This document shows, one piece after another, positions 8,198 to 17,663 of a stretch of 64,000 nucleotides of DNA. Under the pieces are notes generated by a model. The model saw only the letters and a program-made list of their open reading frames with translations. It searched no databases and was not told the origin of the DNA. Each line of letters begins with the position of its first letter. Within the stretch, counting starts at the first letter, position 1. The stretch comes from Thermogladius sp023256015. Its GTDB lineage: Archaea > Thermoproteota > Thermoprotei_A > Sulfolobales > Desulfurococcaceae. Position numbers and translations under genes: made by a program. The DNA lies in contig NZ_CP151274.1 in assembly GCF_051131135.1 (NCBI RefSeq), positions 992,001-1,056,000 on the forward strand, given 5' to 3'.

Positions 8198-9491
8198 GCT
8201 GAGCGACAAATTGAAGGCCGTTGTGAGGCTGATGCTCGAGGACTACAGAAACCTCGGCAAGGTAGAGGTCTTCCGTGTCCGTGACGATTTCTTCAGGTCG
8301 TTCTACGTGCCCACCCCGTTCAGGGGCGGGGTCGACCAGACCGTAGTCTTCGTCGACTCGGGCCACACTGGCAAGTCCTACTCGACGGACAGCTTCTACT
8401 TGGTGCTGATGAACGTTGGTGGGGTGCTCAGGAACGGTGAGAAGATAGAATACTTCGGGCATAGAGCCGGGGGTCCTGAGGTCGAGGGGTACATCCTGTA
8501 CGCTTCTATAACTTCCGACGGCTTCAAGGTAACAATACACCCTCTGGACGACAACTCTCTCCTCGTGGACACGTCGCGAGCCGAGGTTGTCTCGAAGAGC
8601 TTGACCAGCCTAGTAACACGCGGCTATAGCGGGTTCCTCAGAGGCGGTCTAGATTTCTGGGAAGTGGGTGTTAAGTACTTTAGGCGTGTCGCTAACTACT
8701 TAATATCCCTCGTTGAACTCTCGTACTGTGTCAAGGTGCTTAGTACAATCAAAGACTCAATATGCGTACTGGACGGAACATTGATTCGGTGGTTTGGCGC
8801 GGTTAAATTACGGGCGTGGCTTGGGTTCGACGGGCTAGATATTGCCAGCATACTCTCGGGGGTTAGTAGAGAGGAGATCCTGAGCCGCTACCTCTGGAGA
8901 ATCTACGGCATAGCGAAAACCACGAAGTTCACGGTCATCGCGAGGAGCAGGGCGTTGCTGAGCACCGTAGGGGGAGGCTACGGCTCAATAAGCCTCGAGA
9001 GCGTGGAGAGGGCGGCGAAGTTTCTACGTGATTTAGGCGCGAGGTCGAAAAGTTTCACTGAGCACCTTCTCAATATAGTGAACCCCCCTGTCTTCCACAG
9101 CGACGACTACACTATCCACGCTTTAAGGACGCCCGTTACCGTTGACGGAGTGAACGTCTTCATGTTTGGACTCTATACTCGAGGCCCCCTAATAGACATA
9201 AGGCAAGCCTACGCTGTAAACGAGGGGGTTGTTGGGGACTCGTCTGGTAGGCTGTCGACAGCCGTCGAGTCTATCTTTGCGAGGCTCACGCGGGCGCCCG
9301 GGTATCCTCCACTAGGGTTCTTGGAAGTCGACGCACTAGTGAGGTTGAAGAAGGAGTACATCACCAACAAATTCGAACCTAGAATGCTGGTGTCCATCAT
9401 CGAGCAAACCGGCGGTAAATACCACCCCCTAGCAGAGTTTTTCAGGCCGGGCTTCGAGAAGAGACTGGGTTACGTGAGGGGGCGTACTTGA
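8178..9491 (+). CDS. nurA: NurA 5'-3' nuclease
   Basis: 437 aa. A VVFVDSGHTGKSYSTDSF motif near the N terminus (catalytic acidic residue) and ICVLDGTLIRWF in the middle fit the RNase H-like NurA family (PF09376). NurA forms a dimer that docks on the HerA hexamer to degrade 5' strands. The start is uncertain: GTG at 8178 (20-base overlap with mre11) or TTG at 8211; an AGGAGG stretch at 8187-8192 lies between them. The segment around 8640-8800 is less GC-rich than its neighbours. The stop overlaps the herA start in a TTGA. Confidence 0.88.
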   Translation: MSGRRDELSDKLKAVVRLMLEDYRNLGKVEVFRVRDDFFRSFYVPTPFRGGVDQTVVFVDSGHTGKSYSTDSFYLVLMNVGGVLRNGEKIEYFGHRAGGPEVEGYILYASITSDGFKVTIHPLDDNSLLVDTSRAEVVSKSLTSLVTRGYSGFLRGGLDFWEVGVKYFRRVANYLISLVELSYCVKVLSTIKDSICVLDGTLIRWFGAVKLRAWLGFDGLDIASILSGVSREEILSRYLWRIYGIAKTTKFTVIARSRALLSTVGGGYGSISLESVERAAKFLRDLGARSKSFTEHLLNIVNPPVFHSDDYTIHALRTPVTVDGVNVFMFGLYTRGPLIDIRQAYAVNEGVVGDSSGRLSTAVESIFARLTRAPGYPPLGFLEVDALVRLKKEYITNKFEPRMLVSIIEQTGGKYHPLAEFFRPGFEKRLGYVRGRT

Positions 9492-11488
9492 GCACGGCTG
9501 GCTTCATAGCGGGCTGGAGGGAAAACAGAGTAGTCATACAGTTCGCCAGGGACTTCAGCCCGGCCATAGGCGACTTCTACTACGTAAACCAGGGGGCTAG
9601 GAAAGCCATCCTCCAATTAACGTCTCTGAACAGCTGGATGGAGGCCGTAGTACCCGCGATAGAGGCGTTGCACTCCTCGGCCTTAATATCGGACTCGTAC
9701 ACGCAGACGGGGCTCGCAGAACCCTTCCTCGAGTACAACGAGGACGAGGGAGTGCTTTACGCCTCCTCCTCACTGCCGAGGCCGGGCAGCCCGGTCTTCA
9801 AGGTAGACCCGCTGGACGCGACAAGCTCGAGTATCATGAGTAAGATCGGCGAAGCGGTCAGTGAAGGAGTGCCGGCATGCTACCTCAGAGCTGGGCACGC
9901 GACGCACGTGAAGCTCAGGGACAGAACGTACTTCCTGTCCTCGAAGATCAGGCTCCCGATAGACAAAATGATTCCAAAACACATCCTCGTATCGGGCCAG
10001 ACCGGGGCCGGTAAAACTAGTGGCGTGAAGGGTATCGTGGTCTCGGCGACCGCCTACTCGGACCGCCCTATCAGCTGGGTGGTACTCGATAGACACGGCG
10101 AGTACTCCGGCCTCACCGGGGGCGTTGACTTCAAGAGGTCCCTGGAGGTCGTCAGCACATGGAAGAACGTGGTGGTAGACACCATCGTCCTCGACTACAC
10201 GGCCGGGAACACAGCGCTGGGTGTCAGGAGAACCCCGATATCCCTGGCTGACATCGAAGTAGACGACATTACTACGGCAATGAACCTCGGCGAGGACGAT
10301 TCTGCCCAACTGGAGGAGTTGCTCGAGGCCCTCTCCATTGTCGTGCTCGAGGCGTGTCGTGGAAGTTTGCTGAGCAGTTCACTATGCCAACACCTGGTCA
10401 CGCAAACGGGGGACGAGATCATACCCAAGGGGCACCTCTTCTCGTTATACTTGCTGTTGTTCGATAACGCCATTAGAGCAGAGGCCGCCATGAAGGTGGA
10501 GACGGGAGTGAAGTACGGCTTCCACGAGTACCTCCTAGACAAGGGGTTCCAGAGTATTCAAGTCTTGAGGAAGATGAAGAGGGAGATAACGGAGACGCTC
10601 AACATACGGACCCGGCCTAAAGTCTACGTCGATGCTAAGGGTAGCAGAAGGTACGTTCACGTTGTAGACGACTCGTCAAGCGTCTTCAAGACCGTCGAGC
10701 CGCTAAAGGAGCCGGAGAGTGTGGTGGCGATCCTCTACGTCCTCCTCGAAGCTCTTACTAGGCTCAAGGGCTCGAAGTCTCCTCCGAACACCGGGCCGTA
10801 CAAGTTCATCCCCTCCGGACTCGACTCCCGCGCTAGAGAAGAACTGATTGCGAAAGCTAGTCAAATACCTGTCACACATGACCCGGGGATGTCGTTGAGC
10901 GACCTGGCCTCCCACCTAGACGACGGGAGGCTGTTCGTCGTGGACCTCTCGAGGATTACTACTAGGGAGGGGGATGTAGTGGCGCTGGCTCTCGCGCGGA
11001 GGATCCTCGAGGAGAGAATGCGGAAGGGCCCAGCCGCAGCAGCGACCTTGCCCCCCGTAGCGCTCGTATCCGAGGAGGCGCCGCTATACCTGAGTAGCGA
11101 AAAAGTAAAGTCGGTGTACAACCCGTTTGCCAGGATAGCGAGAGAGGGCAGGAAATTCAACATAGGCATAGTGGCCATAACGCAAATGGCCACGATGATG
11201 GATAGGCAGATCCTCTCCAACTTCAACACCATTATCGCGATGCGCACGAGCCACGAGCCGGACCTGGAGTTCTTTAAGAGCATAGGCATACCCAAGGAGA
11301 CTCTGCCTCTCCTGGGCGAGAGGGAGGCTTACCTGTACTCCGTCGACATCCCAATCAGAAGACCTTTACCGGTCTACCTGCCCGGCGACTTCGAGGAGGA
11401 CCTGATATTCTCGAGCCGTAGAGAGCCGGCCCGCCCCGTCTTAGACGAAAAGGTCTACAAGATGCTCGCCGAGGAAGAAGAGTCTTGA
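9488..11488 (+). CDS. herA: HerA bipolar DNA helicase/translocase
   Basis: 666 aa, TTG start overlapping the nurA stop. The N-terminal 150 residues correspond to the HAS-barrel region. Walker A GQTGAGKT is at 170-177, the Walker B-like region is VALVSEEAPLYL, and GIVAITQMATMMDRQILSN is the sensor-like segment typical of HerA/FtsK ATPases. An insert of about 100 residues after the first strands makes it longer than many homologues. It is a hexameric translocase that feeds DNA to NurA during end resection. Confidence 0.93.
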   Translation: MSTAGFIAGWRENRVVIQFARDFSPAIGDFYYVNQGARKAILQLTSLNSWMEAVVPAIEALHSSALISDSYTQTGLAEPFLEYNEDEGVLYASSSLPRPGSPVFKVDPLDATSSSIMSKIGEAVSEGVPACYLRAGHATHVKLRDRTYFLSSKIRLPIDKMIPKHILVSGQTGAGKTSGVKGIVVSATAYSDRPISWVVLDRHGEYSGLTGGVDFKRSLEVVSTWKNVVVDTIVLDYTAGNTALGVRRTPISLADIEVDDITTAMNLGEDDSAQLEELLEALSIVVLEACRGSLLSSSLCQHLVTQTGDEIIPKGHLFSLYLLLFDNAIRAEAAMKVETGVKYGFHEYLLDKGFQSIQVLRKMKREITETLNIRTRPKVYVDAKGSRRYVHVVDDSSSVFKTVEPLKEPESVVAILYVLLEALTRLKGSKSPPNTGPYKFIPSGLDSRAREELIAKASQIPVTHDPGMSLSDLASHLDDGRLFVVDLSRITTREGDVVALALARRILEERMRKGPAAAATLPPVALVSEEAPLYLSSEKVKSVYNPFARIAREGRKFNIGIVAITQMATMMDRQILSNFNTIIAMRTSHEPDLEFFKSIGIPKETLPLLGEREAYLYSVDIPIRRPLPVYLPGDFEEDLIFSSRREPARPVLDEKVYKMLAEEEES

Positions 11489-13740
11489 GGATCCTGGGCG
11501 TCTACCTGGAGAACATCAGGAGCTTCCGTAAGGGGCTGATCGTCTTCCCGCTGAAAGGCATAACGGTCATCCAGGGGGAGGTCGGGTCGGGGAAGACGAG
11601 CATCCTCATGTCCATCGCGTACGCTTTCGAGACACCGGCAGCGGGTCGGGTGGAGTACGCCGACGCCTTCGCCACGCCGCAGCCGAGGCACCTCCTCAGG
11701 ACGGGGGAGTCCAGAGGCGTCATCAGGGTCCTGGTCAGGCAGGGGAAAAGGCTGTTCATCCTAGAGCGGGCTCTACAGAGGGAGGGCGATAGGGTGGTTA
11801 ACAGCGGTAACGCGATCTACGCGTACGAGCTACCCGAAGAAGGCGGGTTACAAGTAAAGCCCGTCCTCAAGCTTAGGCTCAGCTCGGGCGACTACGTCGA
11901 GAAGCTCCGGGGTCTACTCGGGCTCGTAGAGAAAAGCGGCAGGCAGAGACCCGAGGTGTTCACGAACATCATCTACTCCCCACAGTTCAACTTGACGAGC
12001 ATACTCGAACTCGAGCCGTCCAAGAGGCGGGAGGTCATAGAGATAGCGCTCGGGCTATCGCGATACACCGACTTTAGGGCTAACGTGGCCAAAGTGATCG
12101 ACGCCATCGGGGAGAAGGTCAGAGGAGTCCAGCTAGAGCTCTCGAGACTAGAGGACACGTTGAGGAGCCTCGACAAGCAGGGTCTCCAGTCCAGAGTCAA
12201 GAAGATAGAGGAGGAGAAGGCCAGGGTAAGGAGAGAGCTCGAGAAGGTGGTTTCCACTAGAGAGGGGGCCGAGAAGGAGCTCGAGGACCTCAACAACGAC
12301 ATCCTCAAGATAAACTCCGTCATACAGGAGAAGAGGGGCGTGATCTCCAGGCTGCAGCAGGAGACCAGGCTTCTAAGAGACAAGGTCAACGCTGTTAAGT
12401 CCAAGTTGGCGACTTACACGCAGGGCCTCGGGGTCGCCCTAGACAACTTGGAGGAGGCGACTATGAAGGTCGAGGAGGAGGTCCGCGCGATCCAGCAGAG
12501 GGAGTCGGAGCTGAGGGAGAGACTCAACGCCCTCATAACCAGGGAGAAGGATTTGATAGCAGAGGAGAACAGGCTCGACGCCGAAATCGCGATGCTCGAG
12601 AGGAGGTTGAGCGAGGTCGAGAGCGATTACAGGGAGAAGGAGGGGATCGTTAAGAAGGGAATCTGCCCCGTGTGTGGCCAGAAGATACCCCACGAGCACG
12701 GGTTCAGGCTGTTGGCGGAGCTAAGGGAGAGAGCCGAGAAGATAAGAGAGGAACTGGAGGAGGCGCGGAGGAAACGCGGGATAGTTAGAGAGGAGAGGTC
12801 CCGGCTAAGGTCCGAGATCGATAGAGTACAGGCGGAGCTCGCGGACCTGGTTGGGGCGAAGGACCGCGTCCGGGAGGCGGAGAAGCTCCTACTGGAGTTG
12901 AAGAACCTGGTGGAGAGGGCTGCCGAGGTCGCCTCGAACGAGGAGGCCATCAAGCGGATGCAGCAAGAGGTAGAGTCGCTCGAGGTCTCGCTGAGGGAGA
13001 AGAAGGAGAAGTACGCCAGCCTGAAGAACGAGTTGAGCAGGCTACGGGAGGCCGAGAAAGCTATGAGCAGCAGGCTCTCGGAGCTGGAGGGGGAGTTGAG
13101 GACGCTGAACGACCAGCTCCAGAAGATCCAGGTGCTAGAGGAGAAGCTGAAGTCGCTGCGCTCAGAGCTCAACAAGCTGGTGAACAGTAGAGAGGTCGTC
13201 AAGAAGGTGGCCGATATGGTCGACGAGGTCAGTAGAGTGCTGGCGCAGGAGACCTTCAAGTTTGTCTCCGAGAGCTTCACCACGATATTCACCATGCTAG
13301 CGCCGGACAAATCTCTCAGCATAGAGCTGGGCCGAGACTACGAGATCCGCTTCTACTACGCTACCGAGAAGGGGAGGGGGCCGGTAGTCCTACCTAGTGG
13401 AGGGCAGCAGTCGGTGGCGTCGCTGGCTCTCAGGCTGGCCGTGAACCAGGCCCTGAGGGCTATTAGCCCGCGGCTCAAGGACTCAACGCTGTTGTTGGAC
13501 GAGCCGACGATAGGCCTAAGTAGAGAACTGGTGGCTAGGCTCAGGGAACTCTTAAACAAGCTCGACGAGGAGCAGAAGGCGCACATTGTCGTGGTAACGC
13601 ACGACACGGACCTGCTAGAGGCGGGGTCGACTAGGGTGAGGCTTGTGCTGCGCGACGGGGCCACACAGGTGTCGTACGAGGGGGAACTCGATGAAAACTA
13701 CAGAGCGTTCATCGAGAGCCTACTCGACAGACCGCCTTGA
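11485..13740 (+). CDS. rad50: Rad50 ATPase
   Basis: 751 aa, TTG start overlapping the herA stop (TTGA). Walker A GEVGSGKTS is at 31-39; two long coiled-coil arms flank the zinc-hook CPVC at about 394-397; the ABC signature is LPSGGQQSVASLAL and Walker B is TLLLDEPTIGL. The arms are comparatively short, as in other archaeal Rad50 proteins. It partners Mre11 as the SMC-like DNA-end tether and ATP switch. Confidence 0.95.
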   Translation: MRILGVYLENIRSFRKGLIVFPLKGITVIQGEVGSGKTSILMSIAYAFETPAAGRVEYADAFATPQPRHLLRTGESRGVIRVLVRQGKRLFILERALQREGDRVVNSGNAIYAYELPEEGGLQVKPVLKLRLSSGDYVEKLRGLLGLVEKSGRQRPEVFTNIIYSPQFNLTSILELEPSKRREVIEIALGLSRYTDFRANVAKVIDAIGEKVRGVQLELSRLEDTLRSLDKQGLQSRVKKIEEEKARVRRELEKVVSTREGAEKELEDLNNDILKINSVIQEKRGVISRLQQETRLLRDKVNAVKSKLATYTQGLGVALDNLEEATMKVEEEVRAIQQRESELRERLNALITREKDLIAEENRLDAEIAMLERRLSEVESDYREKEGIVKKGICPVCGQKIPHEHGFRLLAELRERAEKIREELEEARRKRGIVREERSRLRSEIDRVQAELADLVGAKDRVREAEKLLLELKNLVERAAEVASNEEAIKRMQQEVESLEVSLREKKEKYASLKNELSRLREAEKAMSSRLSELEGELRTLNDQLQKIQVLEEKLKSLRSELNKLVNSREVVKKVADMVDEVSRVLAQETFKFVSESFTTIFTMLAPDKSLSIELGRDYEIRFYYATEKGRGPVVLPSGGQQSVASLALRLAVNQALRAISPRLKDSTLLLDEPTIGLSRELVARLRELLNKLDEEQKAHIVVVTHDTDLLEAGSTRVRLVLRDGATQVSYEGELDENYRAFIESLLDRPP

Positions 13741-13851
13741 ACAACGTTATTTGTCGGCCCTGGCCACTCTCTTCATCGACTCCCTGTCTCTAGGAAAGGG
13801 TTTCCTCCCCATCTGACTCAGCCTACGCTTTGGGAGCCTTTAAACCACACT

Positions 13852-14550
13852 TCATGCGCGGTAGGTCCTGCACAGATAGGGCCTATCGCGTAGCATCCCG
13901 AGAAGACTGGCGTACTGGAGTACCAGGTCTCCACTGCAGTGGAGGGGGAGCAACTCCTTCACGCCGAGCCGTTTTAGCTCCATTACAGTGGCCCTCGCCT
14001 TGTACTCGGGCTGCCCCGAGAGGTGTAGCCCGCCGACAACCCTCTCGACCTTGAACCCTCCCTCGACAGCCTTACCCACCATGTAGTGAACGCCGGGGTG
14101 GCTGCAGCCCACGAACATGGTGTAGCCACTGCCCGACTCTACGAGTAGCGCCTGCTCGGATATCTGGGATTCGGGGAAGGGGATAACGTAGACGCCCCTG
14201 TACAACTCTCTTATCCCCTTCACGACTACAACGTCCTTGAGGCCGATCGAGCCGAGCCACTCCTGTAGCCCCTTGTGCTGTCCGTGCGGGATGTACACGG
14301 TGGGCTCGCTTGTGGCGAGCACTTTCAGGCCCCCCGTGTGGTCTGGGTGGGGGTGGCTGACCACTACTAAGCGGACCTCGGACAGGTCGAGGCCAGCCGC
14401 CCTCGCGTTGTTCAGCAAGACATCGGCTCTACTCCCCGTGTCGAAGAGTAGGCTTAAGCCCCCCAGCGAGATGTGGACTGAGAGCCCGAAGTCTCTAGCA
14501 CAGCCTTCGATAAAACTGGGCAAGTCATCGTAGATCACCGTGTACTCCAA
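13852..14550 (-). CDS. Metallo-beta-lactamase-fold protein, dihydropterin/RFA-P synthase-like
   Basis: About 232 aa if the TTG at 14550 is used. It gives MEYTVIYDDL, the usual beginning of this MBL subfamily, with GGGAG-like pairing upstream. The frame stays open to 14865, but that extension overlaps the promoter and start of the divergent amylase gene. Motifs: LLFDTG, SHPHPDHTGGL (HxHxDH), VGCSHPGV, GGLHLSG and LLPLHCSGD. The subfamily contains the archaeal protein annotated as 7,8-dihydropterin-6-methyl-4-(beta-D-ribofuranosyl)aminobenzene-5'-phosphate synthase. Beta-RFAP synthase at 31804-32739 is compatible with that, but general MBL hydrolase is the safer name. Confidence 0.75.
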   Translation of the reverse strand: MEYTVIYDDLPSFIEGCARDFGLSVHISLGGLSLLFDTGSRADVLLNNARAAGLDLSEVRLVVVSHPHPDHTGGLKVLATSEPTVYIPHGQHKGLQEWLGSIGLKDVVVVKGIRELYRGVYVIPFPESQISEQALLVESGSGYTMFVGCSHPGVHYMVGKAVEGGFKVERVVGGLHLSGQPEYKARATVMELKRLGVKELLPLHCSGDLVLQYASLLGMLRDRPYLCRTYRA

Positions 14551-14650
14551 GGACAACACTCCCTTCGTAGAGACGGATCCGTACAGCACCGTAAAACTAT
14601 TTTGTGGTGGTCTGATTAACCATTTACCGACTTCATTAACGGTCGCGGCG

Positions 14651-14659
14651 TTTTTAAAG
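14651..14659 (+). promoter_or_regulatory. TATA box of the GH13 gene
   Basis: TTTTTAAAG lies about 25-33 bases upstream of the plausible starts at 14678-14684. This argues against the longer upstream reading frame. Confidence 0.5.
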
Positions 14660-14683
14660 CGCTTCTTCCGGTGGTGCGTGGGC

Positions 14684-16753
14684 TTGTACAAGGTCGTGGG
14701 GAGGAGGGTCATCGAAGGCGGGAGGCCGAAGGAGTTCGAGGTCTTTTTCAGGACCAAGTGGAGGCGGGGAGCTAAGAGGATGTACCTCGTGGGCAATTTC
14801 ACTAGCTGGTTTCCGGGCTTTAAGAGACTGGCTAAAACCGGGGAGGAGGGGCACGCAAGACTCAACCTCTACCCCGGCGCTTACGCTTACTGGTTCCAAG
14901 CCGACAACGCCCCGTCGCCTATCTTAGACGAGGAGAACGAGAGGACGGCTGTTCTCCCGAACATAATGCACCCCGAGAAGCCGGGGATTAGGGGCAGCCT
15001 CCTCGACCTAACCGTTCCAGAAGGCCCTTTCGAATACGTTATCCACGACGAGAAGGACCCAGCGTACCTACACCGTTTCTCGGGGTACGTGGTTTTCAGG
15101 CTTAGGACGGGCAAGCGGGTCGAGGCGGCCTGGCTGCACGCGGGGGGAGGGGATGTAGGGCCGACGGCTGTCCACGAGCTCCCTCTGGAGAGGGTCTTCG
15201 AGTTTGTTGTCCCGGAGGAACGCCTGGGCGAGATGTTCTCGTACCACTTCCAGGTCTGTGCTGAGGGTGAGTGCCTAGAGTACGGCTTCAACGGGGTGGG
15301 TAGAGGGGTCCGCCCGATCAAGACCCTTAGACGCGAAGTACCGGGCTTCGACAAGCCCAAGTGGTTCATGGGCACGGTCTACTACCAGATATTCGTCGAC
15401 TCCTTCTACAACGGCGACCCCAGCAACGACCCGCCCGTCAAGATAAAGCGGGTGGCGCCGAGGGAGCACGGGTACTACGGGGGCGACCTGAAGGGGGTCT
15501 TAGCCAAAGTAGACCACTTAGTGAGGCTCGGGGTCGAAGCTGTCTACCTTACGCCGATATACCCCGCTGGGACTTACCACAGGTACGATGTGAGAGACTA
15601 CTTGTCCGTGGACAAGTACCTGGGCGACATCTCCGTATTCAACGAGCTGGTCAGGGAACTCGAGAAACGCGGGCTGAAGCTCGTGCTCGACATCACACTA
15701 CACCACACGGGCGCCTGCCACCCGTTCTTCGTAGACGCTCTCGAGCACGGGAGGGCGTCGAGGTACTGGGAGTGGTACAACTTCCTCGACGACCCGTCGA
15801 AGTACGTCGACCAAGGAGTCGTAAGGATGTTGAGAGACTGCGACGTCTTCGCGCTCAGGGAGTACCTTCGTAGGAGGGCACTGACCACCCCCTTCTACGA
15901 GTCTTTCTTCTCCAACTGGCTGATGCCGAAGATCAACCACGAGAACCCGGAGACCCTGGACTACTTCGTCGGGGTTGCGAAGGCGTGGATGGAGAGAGGG
16001 GTCGCGGGCTTCAGGATAGACGTAGCCCACGGTATTAAGGAGGACTGGCTCTGGAACTACTACCGTAGAGTCAAGGAGCTGAGCGACGACTTCCTAATCC
16101 TAGGCGAGGTATGCGACTACCCGTTCCTCTACAGGGAATACATGGACTCCTACATGAACTACTGGCTGAGGTACTGGCTGGTCTCTTCTATAGCCCTCAA
16201 AAAGACGGAGGTGAGGCAGGCAGTCGAGATGATAAACCTCCAGATAGCCAACCACCCCTACCCCCAGCTCTTCTCCCTCTACAACCTACTCGGCTCCCAC
16301 GACACTCCGAGGGTTAAGACGCTCGTTAAAGGCGACAAGAGGCTCCTGAAGCTACTAATAGCGCTCAATTTCACGCTCCCTGGCTCCCCGGCGGTGTTCT
16401 ACGGGGACGAAGTCGGGCTGGAGGGTGGAGACGACCCCGACAACAGAAGGCCCATGCCGTGGGATAGCAAAGAGTGGGACCTCGAGCTTTACGAGGCCTA
16501 CAAGACTTTCATAGACCTGTACAAGGGTCTCGAGGAGCTCAGACACGGCTTCGCCAGTGTGAGGCTGTGCCACGACGACGTGGTCGTGGTCGAGAGATGG
16601 CTTAAGAGGAGGGTGGTCGGCCTTTTCAACGCCGGTAGCGAGCCGGTGGAAGCCTCCCGTTGCGCCGCCATCGAAGGCCTACGGGAAGTAGTCTCCAGCG
16701 AGCCGGGGCAGGTCATCGGCCCCCTGGGCTTCAAGATTTTCGCCTCTCCCTAG
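14684..16753 (+). CDS. GH13 cyclomaltodextrinase/neopullulanase-type amylase
   Basis: About 689 aa. The N-terminal 200 residues contain glycogen-binding/CBM-like beta domains (AKRMYLVGNFTSWFPG). The TIM barrel follows with GH13 regions: DITLHHTG (region I), GFRIDVAHG (nucleophile Asp), LILGEV (acid/base Glu) and LLGSHDTPR (transition-state Asp). YYQIFVDSFYNGDPSND and the N-terminal extension are typical of the maltogenic amylase/cyclomaltodextrinase subfamily, which hydrolyses maltodextrins and cyclodextrins in the cytoplasm. No signal peptide is seen. The start is TTG 14684 after GGTGGTG, with GTG 14678 or GTG 14696 as alternatives. The end overlaps the convergent ogt gene by 23 bases. Confidence 0.88.
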   Translation: MYKVVGRRVIEGGRPKEFEVFFRTKWRRGAKRMYLVGNFTSWFPGFKRLAKTGEEGHARLNLYPGAYAYWFQADNAPSPILDEENERTAVLPNIMHPEKPGIRGSLLDLTVPEGPFEYVIHDEKDPAYLHRFSGYVVFRLRTGKRVEAAWLHAGGGDVGPTAVHELPLERVFEFVVPEERLGEMFSYHFQVCAEGECLEYGFNGVGRGVRPIKTLRREVPGFDKPKWFMGTVYYQIFVDSFYNGDPSNDPPVKIKRVAPREHGYYGGDLKGVLAKVDHLVRLGVEAVYLTPIYPAGTYHRYDVRDYLSVDKYLGDISVFNELVRELEKRGLKLVLDITLHHTGACHPFFVDALEHGRASRYWEWYNFLDDPSKYVDQGVVRMLRDCDVFALREYLRRRALTTPFYESFFSNWLMPKINHENPETLDYFVGVAKAWMERGVAGFRIDVAHGIKEDWLWNYYRRVKELSDDFLILGEVCDYPFLYREYMDSYMNYWLRYWLVSSIALKKTEVRQAVEMINLQIANHPYPQLFSLYNLLGSHDTPRVKTLVKGDKRLLKLLIALNFTLPGSPAVFYGDEVGLEGGDDPDNRRPMPWDSKEWDLELYEAYKTFIDLYKGLEELRHGFASVRLCHDDVVVVERWLKRRVVGLFNAGSEPVEASRCAAIEGLREVVSSEPGQVIGPLGFKIFASP

Positions 16754-17114
16754 GCCCCCCATCTCTACACTCGTCTAAGACGTCCCTCTCGGAGACCCTG
16801 CCAGCCCTCACCGCGACACCTTCTAAGGACAAGAGCCTCTCCTTGACCCTACTCCCCCCCATACTGTAGCCGCCTACTCTGAGACTAGACATCACCACAC
16901 GGTGGCAGGGGACTACAACCGGTTGCTTGTTCTCCTTGAGGACGAGGGCCACCAGCCGGGGGCTGACGCCAAGGAGGTCTGCGATGCACTTGTACGTTGC
17001 GACCTTCCCCACTGGTATGGTGGACACTAGCATGTAAACGGCCTCTTTCAGGTCTTCTACGCGGGCCGCTCTGAATACACCACCTTCGTATACTAGGAGT
17101 GGTATTCTCGCCAA
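16731..17114 (-). CDS. ogt: O6-alkylguanine-DNA alkyltransferase
   Basis: 127 aa, TTG start. Contains only the C-terminal DNA-binding/active-site domain: IPVGKVATYKCIADLLG (helix-turn-helix wing) and VVVPCHRVV with acceptor Cys70. Cys is present, so this is a transferase and not an alkyltransferase-like (Trp/Ala) protein. It lacks the usual N-terminal domain of about 60-80 residues, which makes it a minimal form. It repairs O6-methylguanine in a single-turnover reaction. Confidence 0.85.
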   Translation of the reverse strand: MARIPLLVYEGGVFRAARVEDLKEAVYMLVSTIPVGKVATYKCIADLLGVSPRLVALVLKENKQPVVVPCHRVVMSSLRVGGYSMGGSRVKERLLSLEGVAVRAGRVSERDVLDECRDGGPRERRKS

Positions 17115-17181
17115 GAGGCACCAGCTCGAGTGCAGTTAATATAACACGGGCTAATCCTTAAGACCACTTGGTGGCGGGGAC

Positions 17182-17661
17182 TTGAAGGCCCTCGTCCTGG
17201 TCGTGAGCGACACCGTCTACGAGGGTAAGGGGGAAGACGTAAGCGGCGAGCTCGCGGCGAGGATGTTGAGGGAGAGGGGCTTCGAAGTCGTGAAGTCTGT
17301 TTCACCGAACAAGCCGGCCGAGATTATAAAGAGCTTGAGGGAGCACGACGCCAGGCTTGTGGTGGTCGTTGGAGGCACTGGGCCGAGCCCGAGGGACGTA
17401 TCTGTCGACGTCGTGGAGTCCATTGCCTGGAGGGAGTTTCCTGGCTTCGGCGAGGAGTTTAGGAGGAGGTCGATTAACAGAGTGGGGTTGAGAGCCCTGT
17501 TGTCTAGGGCAGGTCTCTACGAGACGTTCGACGGGAGGATAGTAGCAGTGCTGCCCGGTAGCACCGACGGCGTCGAGGTAGGTTTAAGTATTCTACTAGA
17601 GATAGCTCCCCACTTGTTGGAGGAGTCTTCGAGAATAGCGGGCGCACACAGGGTGGAGTAG
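17182..17661 (+). CDS. moaB: MoaB/MogA molybdopterin adenylyltransferase
   Basis: 159 aa, TTG start after GGTGGCGGGG. The MoaB/MogA fold shows in VVSDTVYEGKGEDVSG, VVVVGGTGPSPRDVSVDVV (nucleotide/pterin loop) and VLPGSTDGVEVG. It adenylylates molybdopterin before metal insertion. In this kind of organism the metal is likely tungsten. MoeA, the next enzyme, is encoded at 38887-40125. The next gene begins three bases downstream. Confidence 0.9.
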   Translation: MKALVLVVSDTVYEGKGEDVSGELAARMLRERGFEVVKSVSPNKPAEIIKSLREHDARLVVVVGGTGPSPRDVSVDVVESIAWREFPGFGEEFRRRSINRVGLRALLSRAGLYETFDGRIVAVLPGSTDGVEVGLSILLEIAPHLLEESSRIAGAHRVE

Positions 17662-17663
17662 TA

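Noticed and set aside
12627..13322. 231-codon open frame antisense to rad50
   Set aside because: Ser/Leu-rich composition typical of the reverse of a Glu/Lys/Arg coiled coil; no motif; rad50 is certain on the other strand.
13741..13851. A 21-codon peptide on the - strand (MGRKPFPRDRESMKRVARAD...) with an upstream TTTAAA
   Set aside because: Too short to judge; no known small protein (for example L41e) matches.
14551..14865. N-terminal extension of the MBL-fold protein and the 14540-14683 extension of the amylase
   Set aside because: They overlap each other head-on across two promoters; the family starts fit 14550 and 14684.
15361..15873. 170-codon frame inside the GH13 gene
   Set aside because: Arg/Gly/Pro-rich out-of-frame reading of GC-rich coding DNA; no family features.
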